This document shows, in pieces, positions 32,194 through 39,978 of a stretch of 41,634 bases of DNA (within the stretch, counting starts at the first letter, position 1; every line of letters begins with the position of its first letter). Both the position numbers and the translations under genes were made by a program. The DNA comes from a virus. The stretch is from IMG/VR virus record IMGVR_UViG_3300050190_000178, positions 1-41,634 of that record, one strand, 5' to 3'. The notes beneath the pieces are model-generated. The model worked only from the letters and a program-made list of their open reading frames with translations. It made no database searches and was not told where the DNA came from.

Positions 32194-33924
32194 TTATTGT
32201 TCCTGTGTTAGTTCCCCTAATAATTTCAATAATTGGTTCTTATTTATTGGGCCACCACAAGAAAATGATATACCCTTGTATTCCCAAAATATGCTTATAG
32301 AAGTCCCCATATTGTAGAATACTCCTTCCACCTTATCAGAGTTAAATCCGAATTTTACGGTTTCTTGTGTGAAGTCAGAGAGAGCAGAGATAACCTTACC
32401 ATCTTGGCTTCCTCCTTGAGATAGTATAAACTTCGGGAATTGTTCTCCTACTACGGTATAAAGGCTGTTTAATATCCCGCCGTTCTCGTCATTCATAACC
32501 CATTGATAGCTAGTTTTATAACTTGAATTTGCCAGAGTATATGGAGCATAGCCCAGCAATTGGGTTGCTTTCTCAAATGTTGTTTCTTTGGGAAGTGCTA
32601 TACTCGGACGTTCATCGATTGTTACATCATGGGGAAGGTTTAGTTCAAACATTGAATCGTTTAATTCTTGATTTATTCTCAGTTCCCTCACTTCTCTACG
32701 ATTAACAATATTTCCCTTGATATTATAATATTCGGTTACAATAGGCATCCAAGTATCCTTATCCATCCAGAGATGGGTACTCATTTCGCCTAATTCGGCA
32801 ACCTTCTCCGTAAACTGTATATGAAGGGTTGGTCGCCCTTTCATGTATTCAGTATCAAGAACCCGGCTACTTTTATTCTCCGTCATCCGCTTGAGGGAAT
32901 CAACATAATTAAAGTTCATCCGTTCCTTATATTCTTTACTCAACGTTACTTTCGTTGCCTTTTTAGTTTCTGTAGCCCAACTTATGACGTAATTATGCTT
33001 AGCACAGATGACAATTGAACCCCCAGCCGGAACATCATACTCCATTCTGTAACAGTCAGGATTTTTAAACCAATTATGGGTGGTAGTAGTCTTTGAAGTT
33101 CCATTTTCAAAGCTGGTTTCATCAACGATGATCTCATAATCCTTAATTTTTTCTTGTATAGATTGGACCTTTTGCTTTATATCTTCAGCTGTAAGAGTGA
33201 TTCTACCCGTTAGAGAATGCAATAACGTAAGGAATTTCTTGTGCTTTTCAAGATCCGCCATCCACTCAGGATTTTGATCTAATTCACTCTCAAAAGCAAC
33301 TCTTTCAGGATGATCCATGGTTCCCTCTAGATAATTATAAGCTCTATCACTTAGTGTTAATTGATTTTGAATCATATTCCCTCGCTCCTTTTGTATTAAT
33401 GAGAAGTTTTCAAGCATTTCTTGCAACTTAGTCCTTGCCCTAAAAAGTCGAGACTTAACGGTACCTAAAGGAAGTCCATAATCAGTGGCTACTTTTTTTA
33501 AGTCATTTCCTCTAACATCGACATCCAGGAGAATTTGCTGTTGTTTTAACGGAAGGGTTTGAATTGCCTGAGCCAGTTCTACTTTGAGGACAACATAATC
33601 TTCAATGGCGAGAGCCTTTTCTCTTAACATCTGAGGTTCTATGCAAGAGATTTCCCTGCGTTTTAACCGAAGTATCAAGTATATCTCGTTCGTGAGAATT
33701 CTTTGCCACCAGCCAAAGAAAGCTTGATCATCTTGTAAATTAGCCAGATTCTTATAGAGTTTAATCATGGCGTTTTGGACAGCATCTTGAGCTAAGTCGC
33801 CATCTCTCAATAAAGAATACGCCTTATTCCGAGCGTTAGGATATAGCTCCTTGAGCAAACATTCCCAGGCCTCTGTATTTCCACGCTTTGCCTTACTGAT
33901 TAGTTCCGTACTAATCTCTACCAT
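32194..33924 (-). CDS. ECF sigma factor fused to anti-sigma-like and LolA/DUF4367-like domains
   Basis: The product is 576 aa. Residues 1-170 are an ECF sigma factor: region 2 (AQDAVQNAMIKLYKNLANL, FFGWWQRIL) and region 4 (LPLKQQQILLDVDVRGNDL, then LPLGTVKSRLFRARTKL). A segment at about 182-235 looks like an anti-sigma zinc domain (YNYLEGTMDHPERVAFESEL), but the usual CPEC is NPEW, so zinc is not bound there. The rest resembles the lipoprotein-carrier-like and DUF4367 domains of membrane anti-sigma factors. No transmembrane helix is visible, so the chain would be cytosolic. GGGGGTGA precedes the ATG. Its partners, signal and regulon are unknown. It lies antisense inside the phage late operon. 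Confidence 0.75.
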   Translation of the reverse strand: MVEISTELISKAKRGNTEAWECLLKELYPNARNKAYSLLRDGDLAQDAVQNAMIKLYKNLANLQDDQAFFGWWQRILTNEIYLILRLKRREISCIEPQMLREKALAIEDYVVLKVELAQAIQTLPLKQQQILLDVDVRGNDLKKVATDYGLPLGTVKSRLFRARTKLQEMLENFSLIQKERGNMIQNQLTLSDRAYNYLEGTMDHPERVAFESELDQNPEWMADLEKHKKFLTLLHSLTGRITLTAEDIKQKVQSIQEKIKDYEIIVDETSFENGTSKTTTTHNWFKNPDCYRMEYDVPAGGSIVICAKHNYVISWATETKKATKVTLSKEYKERMNFNYVDSLKRMTENKSSRVLDTEYMKGRPTLHIQFTEKVAELGEMSTHLWMDKDTWMPIVTEYYNIKGNIVNRREVRELRINQELNDSMFELNLPHDVTIDERPSIALPKETTFEKATQLLGYAPYTLANSSYKTSYQWVMNDENGGILNSLYTVVGEQFPKFILSQGGSQDGKVISALSDFTQETVKFGFNSDKVEGVFYNMGTSISIFWEYKGISFSCGGPINKNQLLKLLGELTQEQ

Positions 33925-34029
33925 TCTTCACCCCCTATTATCAAAATCCTTACCCGTTTATCATTTGAACGTTCACTATATAGATTCCAATTGCGTATAA
34001 AAAGTTCCATTATTATATGCGATTTTAAT
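33925..34029 (-). promoter_or_regulatory. Possible ECF-type promoter of the sigma-fusion gene
   Basis: On the minus strand, TGGAAC (34009-34004) has the -35 core GGAAC of ECF promoters, with TATATA about 19 bp downstream. A perfect palindrome, TGAACGTTCA, lies at 33966-33975 in the leader. Autoregulation is plausible but the -10 element does not match a clear consensus. Confidence 0.3.
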
Positions 34030-34040
34030 AGCACCAGCGT

Positions 34041-34050
34041 CCTTGATAGA
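34041..34050 (+). repeat. Target site duplication, left copy
   Basis: CCTTGATAGA abuts the left terminal repeat. An identical copy abuts the right end at 34495-34504. Confidence 0.85.
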
Positions 34051-34494
34051 TAAGGGGTTCCATTTTGGAGTTGAAACCTTAAATTAGCAGCAGAAATCGC
34101 AAAGGTTTTAGCGTATTTTCAACACTTCGAAAAGCACATTTTCGGCATATAAGTAATATAGCGCAATAGAAGGTCGCCCATTACAAAAATCGTTGATGGG
34201 TGGCCTTCTAGCGTGTTAGCATAGCAGCTACGGTAAAGGATAATTTCAAAAATCAGCACAAAATCAGCATTTTTTCAGCAAGCAAAATAGCATATCATTA
34301 GCATCGTATATTTAAAATAAATAATTAATTATTTTGCTAATGGCGTGCTGAATATATGCTGAAATATTGCTGTTTTCATAACTGACCCGCTTGTACCAAG
34401 GGTTATAGGAGAGATAGACTGGATAATTATTTGCTGTTTTTATGTTAAAAAGGGGTACTATTTTGGTCTTTCAACTCCAAAATGGAACCCCTTA
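34051..34494. mobile_element. 444-bp miniature inverted-repeat element (MITE-like)
   Basis: The perfect 26-bp terminal inverted repeats lie at 34051-34076 (beginning TAAGGGGTTCCATTTTGG) and 34469-34494. They are bounded by the 10-bp duplication CCTTGATAGA on both sides. No gene fits inside, so it is non-autonomous. The interior holds a strong hairpin (34167-34210: TAGAAGG...CCTTCTA, 15-bp stem with G-U pairs) and an inverted pair CATTAGCA (34296-34303)/TGCTAATG (34335-34342). A degenerate extra copy of the terminal repeat is at 34450-34466. It is very A+T-rich in the middle. The parent transposon is not in the window; a 10-bp duplication suits some IS4-like DDE families, which is only a suggestion. 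Confidence 0.88.
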
Positions 34495-34504
34495 CCTTGA
34501 TAGA
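34495..34504 (+). repeat. Target site duplication, right copy
   Basis: CCTTGATAGA, identical to 34041-34050, lies directly outside the right terminal repeat. Confidence 0.85.
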
Positions 34505-34560
34505 ATGCTGGTGCTTTACGTAACATCACTTATATGTCCCAAAAAGGAATTTATCTCTGT

Positions 34561-34755
34561 TTAACTGTCAAGTTTAAATAATTCATCTACCGTAGTGTTT
34601 AGTAGTTTAGCAAGTTTCATGGCTAATTCCAGCGTAGGGCTATACTTTCCATTTTCAACTGCATTAATCGTTTGCCTTGTAACGCCAAGCGTAATTGCTA
34701 TATCTTCCTGTCTAAATCCAAGTTGTTTTCTTAATGTTCTAATATTATTTTTCAT
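34561..34755 (-). CDS. XRE-family regulator of a cargo pair (YgzD-like)
   Basis: The 64-aa protein is a bare HTH_XRE domain: MKNNIRTLRKQLGFRQEDIA, then VTRQTINAVENGKYSPTLEL, then LLNTTVDELFKLD. It is of the short YgzD-like type that is often paired with a small membrane protein of unknown role. It overlaps the end of that gene by 11 bases, so translation is coupled. It probably represses its own promoter through the two matching sites at 35066-35130. The pair is unrelated to phage morphogenesis and looks like carried cargo. Confidence 0.85.
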   Translation of the reverse strand: MKNNIRTLRKQLGFRQEDIAITLGVTRQTINAVENGKYSPTLELAMKLAKLLNTTVDELFKLDS

Positions 34756-34960
34756 CTTTCCCGAGTTTCCATGTCAAAATAGATTGAATTACAACAAGAA
34801 CAAGAAATTGTGTTATGAAAAGAAAAAATTCTAATCCCAAAGGTTTTTTCTGAATGTAATCATAGATAATCCAAATCACTAAAAATACATTTATATATGC
34901 CCAAGCCCCTTTTATCGCTTTCAAACTAAGGCTCATTTCCATTTCGTCCATTTTGTGCAT
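34745..34960 (-). CDS. Small two-helix membrane protein of the XRE pair
   Basis: The product is 71 aa from the ATG at 34960 (GAGGGGGT 6-8 bases upstream); the longer frame to 35101 has no ribosome site. Two hydrophobic helices (about 20-36 and 43-62) are joined by a short charged turn (DYIQKKP). The family is not recognised. Small membrane proteins of this size commonly precede YgzD-like regulators. It is the first gene of the leftward pair, with its promoter at 35090-35117. Confidence 0.65.
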   Translation of the reverse strand: MHKMDEMEMSLSLKAIKGAWAYINVFLVIWIIYDYIQKKPLGLEFFLFITQFLVLVVIQSILTWKLGKDEK

Positions 34961-35065
34961 ACTCAACCCCCTCAGATAAATTATAAAAGTAACTTCCCGA
35001 CGACTAAAATAACGATACAAAATAATAAAGCAAACAAAATTGTTTTCATAAAACCACCCCTTGCA

Positions 35066-35130
35066 ATGTCTAAAGTGTTTTACATTGTTATCATAACACA
35101 TATGAAAAAAATGTAAAATACTTTAGACAT
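35066..35130 (-). promoter_or_regulatory. Promoter between two matching operators
   Basis: ATGTCTAAAGTGTTTTACAT (35066-35085) and its inverted copy at 35111-35130 match at 19 of 20 positions. Each contains TAAA-N4-TTTA dyad symmetry. Between and over them lies a leftward sigma-A promoter: -35 TTTACA (35117-35112), 16-bp spacer, -10 TATGAT (35095-35090). One operator covers the -35 and the other lies over the early transcribed region, a classic self-repression layout for the XRE protein. Confidence 0.75.
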
Positions 35131-35155
35131 TTATTTACGGCTTCATTAAAAAGAT

Positions 35156-35183
35156 AGCACCAGTGTCATGTGAACTGCTGGTG
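35156..35183. repeat. Second copy of the intergenic hairpin
   Basis: AGCACCAG (35156-35163) and CTGGTG (35178-35183) form a hairpin. The surrounding bases (AGCACCAGTGTC, then GCTGGTG and later TTTACAT) resemble 34030-34042 plus 34507-34525. The XRE pair is therefore flanked by degenerate direct repeats. Confidence 0.55.
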
Positions 35184-35289
35184 TTACTTTACATAGTGCT
35201 GCTTATGGGGCGATTCAATTGAAGAATAGCTAAACTGAGCACCTGAAAGGGTGCTTTTTCCATACCCGAAAACAAGGAGGTGATAATAT

Positions 35290-36558
35290 TTGAAATTCTT
35301 CCAACGCGCTAAATTCTTCTTCGGACAAGGCTTCGATGACTACATTCAACGCTTCTTAAATGGCGACGACGTATCAGGCTTAGACTATCCAGGCCAAATG
35401 GATTCTAGAGCAGCCATGAAATACACGGCTGTTTTTGCTTGTGTAAGGGTCCTTGCAGAGGCCTTGGCTGGTACACCCGTGATGCTTTATCGAAAGAAGG
35501 AGAATGGAGATCGCGAAACCAGAAACGACCTAGCCATCTATGACATTCTTCATAACCAACCCAACGAGGAAATGTCCCCGTTCAATTTCAAAGAAACCTG
35601 TATGGTTTCTCTAAACCTTGGCGGTAACTCCGTCAGTCAAAAACTGGTCAACAAATACGGTGATCTCGTGGGGCTATATCCTTACGAGTGGTCGAAGGTA
35701 ACCATCACCCGAGACCTCGCCACAAATAGGCTAGTCTACAAGATTCGAGATGGAACGAAACAACTCGAGTTATCAAGAGATCAGGTTTTCCACGTCGCCG
35801 GACTCAGTATGGACGGTGTTGTAGGGCTTTCCCCAATTGAATATGTCTCTTCAGCCATTCGCTTGGGATTATCCTATGAACGCTTTGGCATCAACTTCTA
35901 TAAAAACGGGGCCAATTCGTCGGGGGTGATTGAGTATCCCGGTGCTCTCGCAGATACAGCGTATGAACGATTGAAAAAGGACTTTGCCAAAAGTTATCAG
36001 GGACTAGCGAATACAGGGAAGCCCATCATCTTAGAAGGCGGCGCAAAGTTTAGTCAATTATCGATTAAGCCAGCGGATGCTCAACTGATAGAGAACAAAA
36101 AGTTTCAGTTGGAAGATGTTGCACGGATTTACCGCGTGCCCCTGCACCTGATACAAAATCTTGACGGAGCTACTTTTTCAAATATTGAGCAGCAGAGCTT
36201 GGAATTCGTCATGTACACCATGCTGCCCTGGTTTAAGCGGTGGGAAGAGAACATCAATATGCAGCTCTTAACACCGCTGGAACGCAGGGCTGGATTTTAT
36301 ATTGAGTTTAAAATCGACAGCCTTTTGAGAGGGGACGTTCTAAGTCGTGCCACTTCTTATGCGCAAGGCAGACAGTGGGGTTGGTTATCGGTCAATGACA
36401 TTCGGAAGCTGGAAAACATGACACCGATAGCCAATGGGGATATTTACATGCAGCCGTTGAATTTTACAGAAGCTGGACAAGCCCCATCCACAGCGGACTC
36501 TGTTTCGCCGAATGGCCTGGCTGAAGACACCTACAAAATGATCAATGAGAGGAGGTGA
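35290..36558 (+). CDS. Portal protein (HK97 family)
   Basis: The 422-aa protein is the dodecameric head vertex for DNA entry and exit. Typical portal features are AAMKYTAVFACVRVLAEALA near residue 40, NLGGNSVSQKL, the stretch FHVAGLSMDGVVGLSPIEY and IYRVPLHLIQNLDGATFSNI. It begins at a TTG behind AAGGAGGTGATAA. It is followed within a few bases by the head protease, and the three head genes form one operon. Length is normal. Confidence 0.95.
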   Translation: MKFFQRAKFFFGQGFDDYIQRFLNGDDVSGLDYPGQMDSRAAMKYTAVFACVRVLAEALAGTPVMLYRKKENGDRETRNDLAIYDILHNQPNEEMSPFNFKETCMVSLNLGGNSVSQKLVNKYGDLVGLYPYEWSKVTITRDLATNRLVYKIRDGTKQLELSRDQVFHVAGLSMDGVVGLSPIEYVSSAIRLGLSYERFGINFYKNGANSSGVIEYPGALADTAYERLKKDFAKSYQGLANTGKPIILEGGAKFSQLSIKPADAQLIENKKFQLEDVARIYRVPLHLIQNLDGATFSNIEQQSLEFVMYTMLPWFKRWEENINMQLLTPLERRAGFYIEFKIDSLLRGDVLSRATSYAQGRQWGWLSVNDIRKLENMTPIANGDIYMQPLNFTEAGQAPSTADSVSPNGLAEDTYKMINERR

Positions 36559-36562
36559 GACA

Positions 36563-37558
36563 TTGAAAAAGAAGTTTTGGGAATTTAGGGCAAATAAAAA
36601 GGCTCCCTCTGAAGGGGAGCTTTTGCTGTACGGAGACATTTCAAGTTCGACTTGGTATGGGGATGAAATAACGCCCTCAGATTTTGCCCAGGATTTAAAG
36701 GGACTGGGTGACATCTCCGTCCTCAACATCTACATTAACAGCGGCGGCGGGGATGTTTTCGCGGGACAAGCCATCTACTCTATGCTCAAACGCCATACAG
36801 CTCAGAAAAACGTATATATCGATGGCCTAGCCGCCAGTATTGCCTCAGTGATCGCCATGGCTGGCGACACGATTTATATGCCGAAAAATGCCATGCTGAT
36901 GATCCACAAAGCCTGGACCATGGCCATCGGTAATGCCCATGATCTAAGGAAACTCGCAGATGACATGGACAAAATTGACGAAAGTATCCTTTCAACCTAC
37001 CAAGCGAAAACAGGCCTTGAGGCAGAGCAGATCATGGAAATGGTGAATGCTGAAACCTGGATGACTGCTGAAGAGGCCGTGGCCTTGGGCTTTGCCGATG
37101 TGATCGAAGGGACTAAGCAGATCGCAGCCTCGATGAACAAGGATTACCTGACCATGAACGGTTTGTCCTTTAATCTGGGCAGATTCCGTAACCCGCCGAA
37201 ACAAGCCTTGGTCAGTTCAGAAGCAGAGCCTTTGGTCAACGAGCCGCCCAAAGAACAGCCCAAGGAACAACCCAGCAACAAAGCAGTGGTAAGCGTCGTC
37301 GCTGAACCACTGCTTAATAATTTGCCCGAGATTCAAAATGCAGGCCGAACAATATCATCCGCCAACGAAGCACTCATTCAGCAAGCGATGGATTGTTTGA
37401 CTGAAGTCCTTGCTCAACTGGATAACGGAGATAGTGGGGACGACGGTATGGGGACGAGTAACGATGAAACAGCTGACGATGACATTGGCCAGCCGGGGAT
37501 TGTCCTATATCAAGCGCAATTAAATTTAAACAGGAGGCGATTAGTTCATGGATTTTAA
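36563..37558 (+). CDS. ClpP-like head maturation protease
   Basis: The product is 331 aa from the TTG at 36563 (GGAGGTGAGA just upstream, overlapping the portal stop); the frame reaches 36545. The ClpP fold covers residues about 20-210: GGGDVFAGQAI, the nucleophile S92 in GLAASIASVIAMAG and H115 in MLMIHKAWT, with an Asp near 186 (GFADVIEG) completing the triad. It would cut the capsid protein's N-terminal scaffold. The C-terminal 120 residues are Pro/Glu-rich and acidic, a linker-like tail longer than in many relatives. It overlaps the capsid gene by 11 bases. Confidence 0.94.
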   Translation: MKKKFWEFRANKKAPSEGELLLYGDISSSTWYGDEITPSDFAQDLKGLGDISVLNIYINSGGGDVFAGQAIYSMLKRHTAQKNVYIDGLAASIASVIAMAGDTIYMPKNAMLMIHKAWTMAIGNAHDLRKLADDMDKIDESILSTYQAKTGLEAEQIMEMVNAETWMTAEEAVALGFADVIEGTKQIAASMNKDYLTMNGLSFNLGRFRNPPKQALVSSEAEPLVNEPPKEQPKEQPSNKAVVSVVAEPLLNNLPEIQNAGRTISSANEALIQQAMDCLTEVLAQLDNGDSGDDGMGTSNDETADDDIGQPGIVLYQAQLNLNRRRLVHGF

Positions 37559-38822
37559 AGCATTACTTAGACAGAAACTAGACGCGCAGCAAGCACTCTT
37601 AAATACAGCCATGGCACTTGGGAAAGGATTTAGCGCCGAGCAACAAGTCGATTTCGATGCGCTGCAAGTGGAAATAGTCAATCTGGAAAACACGATCAAG
37701 GCGGCTATGGACTTGGAAGCGCGTCAAAAAGATGTCTCTAATCCAGTCAACCTTCCGTTGTACGCTGAACCCAAGGCCAAAATAGAGAGATTCTCCAATT
37801 TTGGCGAACAACTGCGCGCCGTGATTGAAGCAGCTAAGCCCGGGGGTTCTATCGACAACAGATTATCCATTAAAGCGGCTACGGGATTAAATGAAAATGT
37901 GGGCAGCGACGGTGGGTTCCTAGTCGACGACGACTTCACCAAGGAGATTCTTAAACGGGCTTATGACACAGGAGTATTGGCTAGCCGTTGTAACAAAGTA
38001 CCCCTGAGCACTAACGCAACGGGCCTTAAAATCAATGCCATCGATGAGAGTAACCGCGCGAACGGTTCACGGTGGGGCGGCATTCAGGCTTACTGGGAAG
38101 GTGAGGCTGATGCACTGACCGGAAGCAAACCTAAATTTCGTCAGATGGAACTCAACCTCCATAAATTAACGGGCCTTTGTTATGCAACGGATGAACTTCT
38201 GTTAGACTCTACCGCCTTGGAAGCCGTGATCAGTCAAGGTTTCGCGGAAGAGTTCGGGTTCAAGCTAGACGACGCCATTCTAAACGGAACGGGTGCGGGT
38301 ATGCCTTTAGGTATTTTGAATGGCAAGGCATTAGTGCAGGTTCCCAAAGTAGTAGGTCAAGCAGCAGGTACCATCAACATTCAAAACATCGTGGGTATGT
38401 GGTCACGCTGCTGGGGACGCTCCCGCCAAAACGCGGTCTGGTATATTAACCAAGACATCGAACCCCAGCTCTATACCATGTCACTGGCTGTGGGCACAGG
38501 CGGACTCCCCGTATATATGCCAGCAGGCGGAGTTTCTGGATCACCTTATAGTACGTTGTTTGGCAGACCTGTCGTTCCCTTGGAGCAATGCCCCACTCTC
38601 GGCACGTCGGGGGACATCCTATTGGGCGATTTGTCTCAATATCTGATCATTGACAAAGGTGGAATTAACGCAGCATCGTCAATCCACGTGCGCTTCCTGT
38701 ATGACGAGAATTGTTTCAGATTCATTTATAGGGTTGACGGACAACCCGTTTGGAATAATGCACTGACTCCGTTTAAGGGGTCCAATACCCTGAGTCCGTT
38801 TGTCGCTACGGCAACCCGGTAA
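37548..38822 (+). CDS. Major capsid protein (HK97 fold)
   Basis: The 424-aa precursor has an N-terminal helical delta/scaffold domain (about 1-95), likely removed by the protease. The HK97-fold body begins around GLNENVGSDGGFLVDDDF. Family-typical pieces are LDDAILNGTGAGMPLGILNG and the late SSIHVRFLYDENCFRFIYRV. CAGGAGGCGA stands before the ATG. It forms the icosahedral shell and is complete. Confidence 0.95.
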   Translation: MDFKALLRQKLDAQQALLNTAMALGKGFSAEQQVDFDALQVEIVNLENTIKAAMDLEARQKDVSNPVNLPLYAEPKAKIERFSNFGEQLRAVIEAAKPGGSIDNRLSIKAATGLNENVGSDGGFLVDDDFTKEILKRAYDTGVLASRCNKVPLSTNATGLKINAIDESNRANGSRWGGIQAYWEGEADALTGSKPKFRQMELNLHKLTGLCYATDELLLDSTALEAVISQGFAEEFGFKLDDAILNGTGAGMPLGILNGKALVQVPKVVGQAAGTINIQNIVGMWSRCWGRSRQNAVWYINQDIEPQLYTMSLAVGTGGLPVYMPAGGVSGSPYSTLFGRPVVPLEQCPTLGTSGDILLGDLSQYLIIDKGGINAASSIHVRFLYDENCFRFIYRVDGQPVWNNALTPFKGSNTLSPFVATATR

Positions 38823-38850
38823 AAATTCGATGTAATGGAGGTATAAAACT

Positions 38851-39327
38851 ATGTGTCAAATTCCAGAAAAGGATAAACCCGTCGAGGCGATTACCCCGCA
38901 AGTCGGTGGTGCAATTACCGGAGCCTATGTATCCCTACGGGATGCCGAGATGTGTTTTGTGTTAGTTAGCATTAACCAAGCTAATGCCGCCAATGTAGCC
39001 ATAACGATAGAGCAAGCCACAGATGTAGAAGGCAGTGGCAGTAAAGCCATCACTAACGTCATTCAAATTTGGGCAGATCAAGATTGCGCTACTACCGATG
39101 CCCTGGTTCGACAGACAGATGCAGTCTCCTTCACCACCTCGGCTGCACTCAAACAAAAACTAGTGGTCTTTCAAATTAACCCCTCTCACTTGGATGTGAA
39201 CAACGGATTCGATTGCATTACGGTAAAAACCGCGGCCTCTGATGTGACCAATATTACGGCAGCACAGTATATATTAGGCGATTTGCGTTATGGTGGATCG
39301 ACTCCACCTAGTGAAATCATCGATTAA
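38851..39327 (+). CDS. Probable head-associated structural protein
   Basis: The 158-aa strand-rich protein has repeated Ala/Thr/Val segments (ANVAITIEQATDVEGSGS) and no membrane helix. Its position directly after the capsid gene and before the connector genes suggests a decoration or stabilising protein. I do not recognise the family by sequence. GGAGG lies 9 bases before the ATG. Confidence 0.6.
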   Translation: MCQIPEKDKPVEAITPQVGGAITGAYVSLRDAEMCFVLVSINQANAANVAITIEQATDVEGSGSKAITNVIQIWADQDCATTDALVRQTDAVSFTTSAALKQKLVVFQINPSHLDVNNGFDCITVKTAASDVTNITAAQYILGDLRYGGSTPPSEIID

Positions 39328-39332
39328 GAAGG

Positions 39333-39354
39333 AGACGTATTGTCGTCTTTTTTT
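39333..39354 (+). terminator. Small hairpin with T run inside the head operon
   Basis: AGACG (39333-39337) and CGTCT (39344-39348) are followed by TTTTTTCC. The short 5-bp stem suggests partial termination that would lower tail gene expression relative to capsid. Confidence 0.5.
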
Positions 39355-39372
39355 CCGTGAAAGGGGGGTGTC

Positions 39373-39966
39373 ATGAACTTAGTCTTAACCACATCACCCG
39401 CCAATGAACCCCTGCAAGTTCAGGATGTAAAGACCTATCTCAGAGTCGACGATGTGACCGATACTTCCGAGGATGACTACTTGAGTGCCTTAATTACAGC
39501 AGCTCGGGAGTATTGTGAAGCGTTTCAAAACCGCGCCTACATCACTCAAACTTGGCAAATGAGCTTTGACCACTGGCCAAGTCGAGTGATTGAACTACCG
39601 AGAGGGAACTTGCAAACCGTCGACCAAGTCACTTATAAGAACTCCGCCGGGATCGTGACAACACTAACCGTAACCCAACAATATGTTGTCAGCACCCGTG
39701 GCGTATTGGGTCGCTTATCTCCGCCCTATGCACAGCCATGGCCTCCGTTCGTACCGTTCCCGCTGGATGCGGTCGTGATTGAGTTTTCGTGTGGTTACGG
39801 TGATACCGCAGAAACTGTCCCTCAAAAGGTAAAGCAAGCCATGAAACTCCTCATCAGTCACTGGTATGAGAACCGGACGCCCTTAAGTGACACAGGCCAA
39901 GCACCAGGGGAGATAGCGTTTGCAGTGTCAGCGCTCCTATGGATGGACAGAATACCGCCAGTGTAA
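39373..39966 (+). CDS. Head-tail connector protein (gp6/phiE125 gp8-like)
   Basis: The 197-aa protein has a helical N-terminus, with LQVQDVKTYLRVDDVTD and LISAAREYCE-like text (ALITAAREYCEAFQNRAYI) typical of gp6-like connectors that form the ring under the portal. The middle part (WPSRVIELPRGNLQTVDQVT, then IEFSCGYGDTAETVP) matches the longer phiE125 gp8-type subfamily. GGGGGGTG precedes the ATG. It is followed by the head-tail stopper gene. Confidence 0.85.
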   Translation: MNLVLTTSPANEPLQVQDVKTYLRVDDVTDTSEDDYLSALITAAREYCEAFQNRAYITQTWQMSFDHWPSRVIELPRGNLQTVDQVTYKNSAGIVTTLTVTQQYVVSTRGVLGRLSPPYAQPWPPFVPFPLDAVVIEFSCGYGDTAETVPQKVKQAMKLLISHWYENRTPLSDTGQAPGEIAFAVSALLWMDRIPPV

Positions 39967-39978
39967 AGGGGGGCTGCT

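Larger units (their letters stand above)
34030..34515. repeat. Hairpin arms split by the inserted element
   Basis: AGCACCAGCGT (34030-34040) and ATGCTGGTGCT (34505-34515) form an 11-bp stem with one G-U pair once the element is removed. The loop would then be exactly the 10 bases CCTTGATAGA. A related hairpin is at 35156-35183. Confidence 0.7.

Noticed and set aside
33966-33975. TGAACGTTCA as a LexA/SOS box
   Set aside because: The Gram-positive LexA box is CGAAC-N4-GTTCG; the spacing here is wrong. It is kept only as a palindrome of unknown use.
34051-34494. Integron cassette or attC-like site
   Set aside because: Terminal inverted repeats with a direct target duplication fit transposition; no integrase or attC core sites are present.
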